This document shows positions 48,218 through 59,422 of a stretch of 64,000 nucleotides of DNA, one piece after another (position 1 is the first letter of the stretch; every line of letters begins with the position of its first letter). The translations under genes and the position numbers were made by a program. The stretch covers positions 1-64,000 of the forward strand of contig SKCR01001834.1 of the NCBI GenBank assembly GCA_019454045.1, in the 5' to 3' direction. The notes beneath the pieces are model-generated. The model did no database searches and was not told the origin of the DNA. It saw nothing but the letters and a program-made list of their open reading frames with translations. This DNA is from Zanthoxylum bungeanum (taxonomy: Eukaryota; Streptophyta; Magnoliopsida; Sapindales; Rutaceae).

Positions 48218-48891
48218 TTATTTAAAAGAAAAAAAATACAGATTAAGATTCAAGTCCACTCTACGCTTCATGCCACGATCGTTACCAGACCATCTCAACT
48301 TAGAAAGAATGAGGTCGATTTTTGGTTCATAAGCTAAGAGTTAGTCAATTAAATCATCAGTTTTTCTTGCAGTTACGAAGATATCTTTTACCGATTTTGA
48401 AATAAACTCATTTCTTTTGGCATCCTCAAGAAATACAAAAAGAAAATCGAAAAAGCCATCAACATTAAATAGTCCAATGGATTTTTGGTGAATGTTCAAG
48501 TTTGCTCATGACACAACTGTGAATATTTCTTCCAACATACCCAGCCCACCTGGTAAAGCAATAAAAGCATCAGCATGATTAATCATTACAGTAAGTCTTT
48601 CAGACATACCTGAGATAATGCATTCTTCTCCATTTGATTTTCTGATAAAGTTTTCCTCTGTCAAATGTTTTGAAATGATCCCCAAAACTTGACTGCTACC
48701 TTCTTGCATTGCCTTTCAAACACACCCCATCAATCCAAGATTTCCACCACCATATACTAAGTGCATATTTCTTTCTGTCATAATTTTACCCAATTATTTT
48801 ACAGCCTCAACAAAAATTCTGGTTTAGTTCCAGAACTAATTCCACAAAACACACAAATATTAGTGACTCGTATTCTTGAATTTGTCTCCAT
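48218..48891 (-). pseudogene. LOG-family cytokinin-activation pseudogene 1
   Basis: LOG enzymes release free cytokinin bases from cytokinin riboside monophosphates. Here an uninterrupted (intron-less) alignment runs from METNSRIRVTNICVFCG (48891) to EPKIDLILSKLRWSG and a short tail ending at TAA 48220-48218. Motifs: VYGGGNLGLMG near 48755, VLGIISK, SGMSERL, and PGGLGMLEEIFTVVS (about 48556-48512), where family members have PGGxGTxxE; the Thr is Met here. Defects: a one-base frameshift after KPEF (near 48806), an in-frame TAA soon after, TGA in place of an expected Ser codon near 48718, TGA for the Trp of VVSWA near 48509, and TAA near 48345. The 5' flank matches that of LOG copy 2 (shared TCTGGATG), then an LTR begins at 48935. 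Most plant LOG genes have introns; the lack of any here, and in copy 2 as far as seen, suggests an intron-less subfamily or retrocopy origin. Confidence 0.85.
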
Positions 48892-48934
48892 TTTGCTCTC
48901 TCTCTTATCTGGATGTGATGAAGAGAGAAATGAC

Positions 48935-51342
48935 TGTTGGGGTTTTGGGCGAAGGGCACAGCGGAAGCGCGATTCGGGCGAAATCGTAATTTAAAACCTT
49001 TTCAAATTACCGAATAAATTATTCAATATCTAATATGAATAATTTATTCATTTTTCACCTAAACTTATTTATTCAATATCAAATAGTAACATAAATATAA
49101 ATGAAATGTCGCGAAACGTTTACGAAAAACGTTTTTCCGTAAAATGGCCTAAAACGCATTTTTGACCAAACCAACCACCCAACACTTATGGAGACTACCC
49201 AGGTCAGCCCCAATAGTGTTAGGGTGGGTGAAGACTGCCCGAACAGTGACGAACTCACTGTTTGGACAGTCGTCACCCGGTTGGCTCAAAAGTCACCCGG
49301 TAATGTCATTTTTCACCGTTTTCGCTTATTTCAACTCCGAAACACTTTCCGAAAATTGTTCCAACTCCCAAAACACATCCAATACATTCATAAGACATCA
49401 ATTACATCATCAAAAATAGAACACTTCCAGTTCTGATCCAGAAACCGAATTTGCCCAATTTTATGCTTTAAATCCAATTTTCAAGATAAATCTAATTAAT
49501 CCACAACACCAATTCAAGTCACCAAATATGAATTACCCAAGAACAATTATAGGTGTCACAAGAGTGGTCATAACACTCTAGAATGACAATAATTCATCAA
49601 ATGAATAATTTGGACAATAATTTTACTAATTACATCCAAAACTACTTCACACATGCTTCATTAACTTCCAATTCATCATCCACAACCAAAAGTCCCAAAT
49701 TTTCAGATTTAAAGGGACCCTAGAACTATTATAAGAATTCAAGAAAGCATGAAACTAATTTCTAAGCTTGGGTTATAGAAGATTACCTTTTAATCTCTTG
49801 ATTTCCAAGCGTTTTTCTTGAATTTTTCCTTTATTTCTTCATGAATTCATCAAACATATTTGAAACCCATTTTTTTCTTTGGTCTCTCGGAAATGGAGTT
49901 GATTGATTGAGAAAGAAAACAATTTTCCCATTTAATCTATCTTGACCGACTTTAGAAGGGTATATAGGTCATTTTGGTATTTTTTAATTTCATTAAATCA
50001 AATAATTAATATTAAGCTTTTGGTGGCCAATCAAATTTACACACCTTTAGCTTAATAAATTCATGCCATATGTTCCAATAATAATTGGACAAATTTCATA
50101 ACATTTATGGAAAATGTTTATTAATTAATCATTTAAATATTTAATAATTAAATATCCAAATAATCAATTAATATAATTATTATTATATATGTATTTTATT
50201 TACAATAAATAACAAATACATATATTTATGGCATGTGTCAAAATCTCATTTGATGAATAATTAATGTGTATCTAATCGTATTATGTATCAAATACAAATA
50301 CACAATAATTACGATTGGCCAAAATCCCCTAAAGCATGTGTTATCGTTTAACCGATTAAACGATTCGAATTAAATCACTTAATCTGATGATGTATTATGA
50401 ATAATCAGTATTATTCATATCGCGTTGCCCAAGTGCTCAACGAGTACACTTTATATTGTGAGACTCTCTAAGTTTAGGTTTATCTGTCATGAAATCCAGT
50501 TTCGTGTCCATAATTCAACCACTCATGAATTATGACGACCACGGATAATCTCGCTAAACTATGCAAGCCAAGGTCATTGCATACGTATAATCCCTCCATC
50601 ACAGGCTATCCATATTATACCTGTGATATAGATGAGAACGTTAAATTCGTTCGGTATAATATAGTCGACTTTCAATTTACGATCTTTAAATAACACTCAA
50701 AACTGATTTCCGAAGTTATACCACGACCATGGATTTACTAGATCGTAAACACGTGAGGATGTCTATGCCCTAAACATAGGACTGACGGATCCTATCTTGA
50801 TACGCACTGGATATCATAAGCATCAGTCCACACCCAACAAAAAGACGGAGGTCTGATCATGAATAGATCATTGACGTGACTGCCATCAAAGTGTGGAGGA
50901 TAACTCATATATCTCTCTGTTGTATCACAAGTCAAAGGACCACTATGCTCGCTCAACTCGAGAAGATTCCTATTGACGTTGGTGTACCATCTATTAGGAA
51001 ATCTTCAGTGAGTCGTTCGGTGTCTTATCAAATAAAAACCTACATGTCTATACGAGTCTCTCGAGACTCATGGTTCATTGGGATAAATCATCGGACCAAG
51101 TCATGATAAACGACATGTGCTGGTCTTAGCGGATTTTACTAACCGACCCGTGTTAGTAAATCTTGACCAGAAACTTTATTTAATGATATACATCTTATAG
51201 TGCGCTTCCCAATATCAATTACAAACTACGTTGTAACTGCGCACTATATTGTAAATCCTAGGGTCTTTGTCTAATATACACGTATTACTGAACCAGATTG
51301 AGTTTCGATCTAATCGTAATCAGATATCTAATCGTAATTAGA
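48935..51342 (-). mobile_element. Copia-type LTR, copy C, inserted by LOG pseudogene 1
   Basis: It starts (plus strand) TGTTGGGGTTTTGGGCG with CAGCGGAAGCGCG, which on the minus strand is a typical copia LTR 3' end (CGCTTCCGCTG...CCAACA). The segment 50380-51200 aligns with copy A (300-1130). The other end is not clean: the sequence runs to a short inverted/direct repeat, TCTAATCGTAAT, at 51293-51335 and then a second partial copy. A direct repeat of AACTCACTGTTTGGACAG type text lies near 49250. Confidence 0.6.
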
Positions 51343-51614
51343 TCGAAACACGTGAGGATGGCTATGCCCTGTACATAGGACTGACGGATCCTATCTTGAT
51401 ACGCACTGGATATCATGAGCATCAGTCCACACCCAACAAACAGACGGAGGTCTGATCATGAATAAATCGTTGACGTGACTACCATCCAAGTGTGGAGGAT
51501 AACTCATATATCCCACTGTGGTATCTCAATTCAAATGACCAATATGCTCGCTCAACTCGAGAAGATTCCTATTGACGTTGGTGTACCATCTATTAGGAAA
51601 TCTTCAATGAGTCG
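51343..51614 (-). repeat. Partial duplication of copy C, about 270 bp
   Basis: 51343-51614 repeats 50749-51016 with few changes (CACGTGAGGATG through TCTATTAGGAAATCTTCA.TGAGTCG). It ends exactly where another TGTTGGGAAGCGGCC terminus begins. Confidence 0.8.
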
Positions 51615-53186
51615 TGTTGGGAAGCGGCCGCGAGTGCGCAGCGGAAAATCAAAATTATTATGATGCCGCTATCCCTATGCCCAAGACCCATTTGTTTTGA
51701 TTATTCTACAATCCTAGGCATGTTACTATATATTCTAAGCATAACAACTCATAAAAAAATGCAAAGAACATAAACCTAAACATGCTAACTATCATAAGAA
51801 CTCTAATTAAAATAAAGAAAGAAAAAGACTTACTTGAACCGAAGACTCCTCCAGTCCACCCTCCAATCTACAAGCTTTTCTCGAACTAAGCAAGCTCTTC
51901 CACGTTCCAAAGAGCCACCTAAGTGTGTGGCCTCCAAAGGTGCACACACCAAAGCCAAAACTCAACAGCAAGACTACGCCTTGAGTGCACGGGTATTTTG
52001 CCCTTGGTGCTAGCCTAGGCAAATACCTCAAAACTTTTAACTTGAGGTTCCTCTAGTCAATTAGACTTAAGGATCCTCAAAATCAGTGACTTACTCTTTA
52101 AACTTTAGAGTTGCTCACTTATATAAACCCAAGATATGAAAGGTTTTGGTGTAGCAAATTTGTAAAGAATTCTTTGGGTTTATATAGTGCTCCAAAGACA
52201 ACAAAATTAATTAAGAAACTGATGTGGGATAAAAGCTAATTTAATCTTAGTCATTAGATCTTAATTTAGTGATTTAATGAGATTATAAAACCCTAATAAG
52301 AGTTTGGGCCGAATTGAAATTCAAAACAAATAACAAAAAAAAAATTACTATTCATATACTATTCATATGAATAGTATTTTTTTTTCAATTCCCAAAGTGC
52401 CCTCATCGTCATTCACCAATCCCTAAGCCACTATGGAACCTCATAAATGATCTGTTCAATAATTAAACACATTGAACCATTTATGAACAATTCCTACAGC
52501 AATCATATACGAACGTGGACATTCTGTTTATCGTTCGAACGCGTTATCAAACGCTACTCGAACGTTTGCATTCTGTTTACCGTTAGAACGCATTTACGAA
52601 CGCTACATGAATGCGCACACACTGGACATATTCCTTCATCATGTTTCATGGATGTTTGTTCCCTTAGTCATTCTCTTCCCCATCATATGCTTAGTTAGCT
52701 CTCTTCAATATTTATGCCTTTACCGTTATTGTTTATTTATATTTTCCACATTTATTCGATATGCTCATGAGATTGTGTGCTCACTTTTATCATCAATGCC
52801 CTTATAGTTGTTATTAGTTACATTATTGCACTTTATTGCTTAATACGTTTATGAATTATGTATTTTGCCTTCATTGCTTTCATTTACGATTATGAGTGTG
52901 CAAACTTGCATGTTGCTTAAATTATCTGGAAACATATGTTGCATGAGATTTGGTTGTACTATTGCATAAATCCTTTCATTACAAGTGGCATAAGTAAGGG
53001 ACCATTCCGAACCCAACGGTTTGAGGTCTTCCCTTGCGAGGGGTGAGTGCGGCCTTAAATCATTTTCCCGGTTCACACCGGATGGCGACTCCATTTTTAT
53101 TTCTCCGGTTTAGTTCCCCTGCGGGCTATTCCGTACTCCCAACCGGGCCGCGAGCCCGGAACAGCGTCGCCGATTTATGTGTCCTA
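51615..53186. mobile_element. Mixed LTR fragments (tentative)
   Basis: At 51615 TGTTGGGAAGCGGCCGCGAGTGCGCAGCGG-type sequence looks like another inverted copia LTR 3' end. Near 53089 TGGCGACTCCATTTTTATTT resembles the primer site TGGCGACTCC used by some plant gypsy elements, preceded by GGTTCACACCGGA, suggesting a plus-strand gypsy LTR end. Repeats of CGAACG(C/T) words (52508-52610) lie between. No domains. The breakpoint at 53187 joins copy D. The two pieces cannot be separated confidently. Confidence 0.35.
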
Positions 53187-54885
53187 CACCTAGCAAGTTT
53201 GATACAAAAATATAATCTTCTTCTATTGTTGAAATGGCAGGAGAACCTCCAAGGTTTGTAAGCTTCACTCCAAGATCCAATCTTGATTCCAATATTAGCA
53301 AGCTTCAATCCAAGATCCAATCTTGATTTCGCCTAGATGAAATGTTATAGAGACCTCACAAGATTCTCTAAACACTTCTCTAACTTAGGCTAATTTCTCT
53401 AAGAATTTGCTTGTACTTAGTTTTCTCAAGCTTTTGCTTTGCTTAATTAAAACCTTCCTAAAGCTTGCTATTTATAGCAAAACTTAGGCAATTTTTAATT
53501 AATAAAAGTTGTAATCAACTTTTAGGTGGGCTTAATCTAATTTATCCAAATATGTATAATTAGGTGTGACTAATCTCCATTGTCTCTCAGTTTGATTTAA
53601 TCCAATTAAATCAAGCAAAGTATTAGGAAATGGATTAGTTAAATTTTTGCCACTTTGATTTAATCCATTTAAATCAAGGCAAAACCACATATTATTACAC
53701 ACTTATAATTATCATAATATCCTCAAATGGTAGAGATAATTATGATTTTATGATTAAGCCCTTGTTTAATTATTGAATTAATCCAATTAATCCAATTAGG
53801 TCAAAGTAAATAATCAATGTTATCCAATAACACTTGATTATCTTAGTTGATAATTATAATATCGAATATTATCTTTTATCAAAATAAATTGGCTACCCAA
53901 GTGCTCAACGAGCACACTTCATATTAGGACTATCTAAGTTTAGACATGTTCGTCATATAAGCCTAGCTAATATGTACGCAATTCGGCCACCTCTGAATTC
54001 GCGAAGAACACGAAGGACCTTTCTGAACTATACAAGTTGAGGTTATCACATATGTTTAATAATCCTTCCGTCATAGACTATCCGAGTTGTGCTTAGGAAA
54101 TATAGAATACACCATCAAGTTTCTGAGACGCACATCTCATGTCGACATATCCACGATTCTTCATAACTGATGTGATCCACCCTAAGTGATCGACTTTGAC
54201 CAAAGCTTTAAGAATTTTGACTTTATTTACATGGATACCTAAACCTCTTATGGTACACATATAGGCTGATGGATCCTATCTTACTTCGTACTTTATTACT
54301 GAGTGCATCCATCCACACCCAACGAACATCTAGAGGCCAGACTATGAAAGGATTTTGACATACATGGCATCAAAGTGTGGAGGATCTCGCACAAAATCAA
54401 TGATATCCTATAGTCAAATGATTACATATGCTACTCGACTCGATGAGATTACTATTGAAGGTGGTGTATACTTCCAACTATTAGGAATCACCTATGAGTC
54501 ATTTAGTATTCGCTTCAACAAATACCCACATGTCTATACGAGTTTCCAAAACTTATGGTAAATTAGGTTAAACTATTGGAACTCCAATTCTAATATACAA
54601 CATGTGCTAGTCTTCTATGTTATAGGAATTCGACCGTATTCCAAAACCAACGACTAGGAATATTTACTTTAAGAAAAGTTTACAATAGTAATACTTATCC
54701 CAATGTCGGACCACCTAGTGTCCAGTATTACTACAAGACTATTCTAAGGTCGATGTCATTCTTAGCATATCTATACATCACTCTAATACGCATAATAACA
54801 ATACCATTAATAAGATATGAAATGAAAAATGTAGTTATTTTATTAATAGATAATAAAATGTACAATTCGGATTGGCACTCCAAGC
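53187..54885 (-). mobile_element. Copia-type LTR, copy D, truncated
   Basis: Collinear with copy B over 6070-7370, then ends GGCACTCCAAGCACCAATC near 54872-54890, matching the end of copy A. The left end is truncated at about 53187. It carries TTGATTTAAT-cca-ATTAAATCAA (near 53591-53613) and a second near-copy (near 53655-53677), again palindromes with a 3-nt centre (TGG on the LTR sense strand). Confidence 0.65.
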
Positions 54886-57800
54886 ACCAATCTAATATAA
54901 GGAACAAAATCCACTGTAGTAATCTTGGCTTTACATCCTTTTTAGACATCAAATATCTAGCAGCAGCATGATCAGAATAAACAACGGTTGATTAACCAAT
55001 TAAATATTATCGAAATTTATCCAATGAAAATATTACAGTAAATAGTTCTTTTTTCGTCGTAGTGTAATTCATTTGTGTACTATTTAAAGTTCTACTTGCG
55101 TAATATATTACATGTGGCTTACATTCCTTTCTTTGTCCTAATACTGCGCCAAATGCATAATCATTGGCATCACACATTACCTCAAAAGACAAAGATCAAT
55201 AAAGGGATTGCATGATAGGAGCAGAAGTCAAAAGACTGATAATCTTTTTGAATGATTTTTTACATTCTTCTGTCCATTCAAATGTTGCATCTTTTATTAG
55301 GAGGTTACATAAGGGTATGGATATGGTACTAAAGTTTTTAATGAACCTCCTATAAAATCATGCATGTCCTAAGAAAGAACGGATTTTCTTGACTGTTTTT
55401 TGCTATGAAAATTTAGAGATTACCTCTATTTTTACCTTGTCAACCTCAAAACCTTTAGATGACACAACGTGTCCCAAAACAATTCCCGAATAAGTCATGA
55501 AATGGTATTTTTTCCAATTTAACACAAGTCATTTTTTCACATCTTTTCAAAATATTTTTCAAATTATTCTAGTAATTATCAAATGAATTTCCAAAAACAG
55601 TTATATTATCCATAAAGACCTCTAAACAGTGTTCAAACATGTCACTAAATATGTTTAACATGCATCGTTGGAATGTTGATGGTGCATTACAAAGTCGAAA
55701 AGGTAGTTTCCTAAATGTAAATATTCCAAAGGGACACGTGAATGTGGTTTTTTCCTGGTCTTCTAAAGCAATGAAAATTTGATAATAACCTGAGTAAGCA
55801 TCAAGAAAATAATAGTATGGATGTCCTGCTACTCTTTACAAAAATTTGGTCAAGAAATGGTAAAGGAAAATGATATTTTCTAAAGACGTCATTTAGTTTT
55901 CTATAGTCAATTCACATACGCCAACTAGATGGGATTCGAGTTGGAATTAATTCTCCTTTATCATTTTTCACAACAGTTATTCCAGATTTTTTATGTACAA
56001 CTTGTGTAGGACTTACCCACTTACGATCGGAGATAGGGTAGATAATGCCTACATTAAGAAGTTTATAGACTTATGTTCTTACCACTCTATATCATGTGAG
56101 GGTTCAATCTTCTTGGGGTTGACCTAGCATTATCTTCTAAATGTATTCTGTGTGTGAAAATCAAAGGATTAATACCTTTTATGTCTTTTAAAGTCCATCC
56201 AATTGCCAGTTTATGTTCTTTCAACACATATAACAACTTACATTCTTGATTGCTTGTGAGGGAAGCAGAAATTACCACATGGTAAGTTTTCTCGTCTCCA
56301 AGAAATGCATACTTCAATCCTTCTGGCAAAGTATTTAACTCCAATTTGGGTGCTTCCACATGTTTTTCTTCTTACAGAGCTCATAGTTCCTCAAATTTTT
56401 ATTTTTTTCCATCATTTTCCAGTACCTATGTGGAATCAAGTGAAAACTCATTAGGACTATCTAAATTTAATTACAAACTTGATTCAAGAAAATTTGCAGT
56501 ATAAATTTCCATGGGATCAGATAAACTCCCCTGAATATGTTCCTCCAAAATTGGTTCAATTAGTTATATGCTCTCGTTTTCATTGTCCTCATCATATGGT
56601 TGTTTGAATATATTAGTAACATTAAGCTCCAAAGTCATATTGCCAAAATCAAATTCATGATTCCATTCCTATAATTAATTAAAGCGTTAGCTATTGCTAA
56701 AAATGGGCAACTAAGTATTACATGAATTGGCTTATAACTGTCTGCTACAAGTTCTGTTTCCAAGACAATAAAATTCACATGATATATGAATTTATCAACT
56801 TGTAATAACACATCTTCCACAATTTCTTTTAGTACCTTGACTGATCTATCGGCAAGTAAAAGAGTAGTTGAGGTTGGTTTTAACTCGCCAATATAAAGTT
56901 ATTGGTAAACCGAAAATGGAAGCAAATTGACATTGGCTCAAAGATCAAGCAAAACATGTTCAATTTTTTGATTTCCAATCATACATTAAATAGTTGGACA
57001 ACCAGGGTTCTTGTATTTTAATGCATTATTAGTTGAGAAAATGGAACTTGCCTATTCAGCTAGAAAAGCTTTCTTTCTTACCTGATGTTTTCTTCTAACG
57101 GTACATAAGTTTTTCAGAAATTTGACATAAGATGGTATCTGTTTGATGACATCTAACAAATGAATATTGACCTTCACCAGTTTGAATATTTCACATATCT
57201 CTGGGGAATGGTTCAATTTCTTTATTTTTAATGCTTGAGGAAATAGAGGTGCATGAGAAAAATTGTTATCATCAATGATATATAATGGTTCATCAACCCA
57301 TTCATTACCCTCTGAATCTGATTTATTTACAACTTCATGAGGTTCAAGAATAGGTTTGTGGATGACCTTACCACTGCGAAGAGTAATAATAGATTTCACT
57401 TGATCAATGTATAGACTACCAAAACTATCCCCGTGAAGGTTTTGATGACTCTTGGGGTTTGGCTGTGGTTGTGCAGGAAACTTACCTTTCTCATGAATGG
57501 TCAATACAAATGTGATTTTAGAAAAAGTATCTTTCAGATCAATCAATGGTTGCATATTTTGATTATTGATGGCTTCTTGTTTCTCAATGAATGCATGCAA
57601 GGTATCCTCAAGGGTTTTCCTATGTGGTGGGACATATGGTGCATAATTCTGAGAATTTCAGATATTCTGGTGTACATGGGGAGGTTGTTGCGATGATTGT
57701 GCTTGGTTATCATTCCTCCAATTGAAGTTTGGATGGTTTCTCCAACCAGAATTGTAGGTTTGGGAGTATGGGATTGGATTTGGTCTGCTGAAAGTGTTTA

Positions 57801-58157
57801 TAGAACTGACTTGGTCATGAAGACATTCTTGCAGGGCTGGCAAGGTGGGGTAAACTTGTGTGACATGTTCATCTGAATTACAGATTTGACATGTGATTTC
57901 TTGAACTGACTTGACATGATCATTATTCTTCATTTCTAATGCCTCAACTTTTTTAGCTAGAGATGTATACTTAGCAGAAAGGTCATGATTTTCCCTAATG
58001 TTAAACATACCTCTACCAGATGGCTGTGGTTTTACAGACGACTCATAAGTGTCAACTATGTCTCATTGTTGTGCATTCTCTGCTATGCATTCTAGGTAAT
58101 CTAGTGCATCTTCGGGATTTTTGTCCATAAACTCATAATTACACATCATTTCCACTC
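54886..58157 (-). pseudogene. Athila-like gypsy gag-pol remnant
   Basis: Read from high to low coordinates. Gag carboxy part: FSRPNPIPYSQTYNSGWRNH (57790), nucleocapsid VTCQICN near 57890, IITLRSGKVIHKPILEP (57390) and WVDEPLYIIDDNNFSH (57300). Protease region with VVEDVLLQVDKFIYHVNFIV (56820). Reverse transcriptase: ELNTLPEGLKYAFLGDEKTY (about 56340), HKLAIGWTLKDIKGI, FRLCNAPSTFQRCMLNIF (about 55700-55650), FEHCLEVFMDNI with the catalytic FMDD altered to FMDN near 55605. RNase H: MCDANDYAFGAVLGQRKECK (55175) and YASRTLNSTQMNYTTTKKEL, ending with KKDVKPRLLQWIL near 54930. Several stops and frameshifts. It is a relative of element B (gag tails align). Its 5' gag and LTR are lost at a breakpoint with copia sequence at 58157, and its right pol half is lost at 54886. 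Confidence 0.85.
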
Positions 58158-59422
58158 ATATGGTAGATGGACGTCAAAACGCTTTCCTTAATGGAAACCT
58201 TTTGGAGGATATTTATATGCAACAGCCTGAAGATTTTGTCGTGCCAAAACATGCAAACAAGTTTGCAAGTTAAATCGATCCATTTATGGATTGAAGCAAG
58301 CATCGCGTTCTTGAAACCAACGTTTTGATGAGATCATAAAAGAATATGATTTCATTCAAAACGAAGATGATTCTTGTGTATATAAGAAGGTTAGTGGGAG
58401 CACACTGACATTCATTGTCCTTTATGTTGATGATGTATTACTTATTGGTAATGACATTCCCATGCTACAATCGGTGAAAGCTTGGCTTTCATTAAAATTC
58501 TCCATGAAAGATCTGGGAGAAGCAGCCTTTATTCTAGGAATAAGGATCTACCGGGATAGATCTAGAAAGCTGCTTGGACACTCCCAGAGCTCATACATTC
58601 ACAAAGTGTTGAAGAGATTCAACATGGATCAGTCTAAGAGGGGAATGCTTCCAGTGTCACATGGCGTCTCTCTATCTAAGGACATGTGTCCTAAAACTCA
58701 AGATGAGAGAGATAACATGAGTCGGATCTCATTCGCTTCTACAGTCAGATCGATCATGTATGCCATGATATGTACACGACCTGATTTCTCGTATGCTTTG
58801 AGCATGTGCAGTCGCTATCAGGCCGATCCTGGTGATGGTCACTGGATTGCTGTTAAGAATATCGTTAAGTATCTTAGACGAACTAAGATTCTTTCTTAAT
58901 ATATGGATATGGAGAACTTGAGGTGACTGGGTTCATCGATGCAAGTTTCCAAACCGATAAAGATGACTCTAAGTCGCAATCTGGGTATATATTTTGTTTG
59001 AACAACGGAGCAGTGAGATGGAAATCTTCCAAGCAAGAGACTGTTGCTGATTCAACAACAGAAGCGGAATATATCGCTGCAGCTGAGGCAGCAAAAGAAG
59101 CAGTTTGGATCCGTGAATTTCTAATTGGATTAGGAGTAGTTCCGTTAGCAGCTGAGCCCGTTCCTTTGTATTGTGAAAATAACGGGGCTATAGCGCAGGC
59201 TAAGGAACCACAGTCTCATCAACGATCCAAGCATGTACTTCAACGTTTCCATCTGATTCGTGAGATTATACATCGTGGTGATGTGAAGATCGAAAAGATC
59301 GCTTCAGATGACAATATTGCAGATCCGCTGACGAAATATATTTATCAGCAAAAGTTTGAGCGACATGTACATAGTTCAGATGTTAGATACTTGAGTGATT
59401 AACTATGAGCCAAGTGGGAGAT
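58158..59422 (+). pseudogene. Copia reverse transcriptase/RNase H, 3' part of a second copy
   Basis: The 3' third of pol of the same copia family as 37549-41469, closely similar at nucleotide level. It starts mid reverse transcriptase at MDVKT (58170). Active site VLYVDDVLLIGND is intact (58420-58456), unlike the first copy, which has a stop there. Then SVKAWLSLKFSMKDLGEAAF, MYAMICTRPDFSYALSMCSR, and RNase H GFIDASFQTDKDDSKSQSGY (58930), TTEAEYIAAAEAAKEAVWI (59057), CENNGAIAQAKEPQSHQRSK, IADPLTK (59315), stop 59402. Defects: one-base deletions near 58180 and 58260, a TGA near 58311 and a frameshift near 58885. The tract CAAGTGGGAGAT precedes the LTR. The 5' part is missing at the join with the gypsy remnant. 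Confidence 0.9.
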
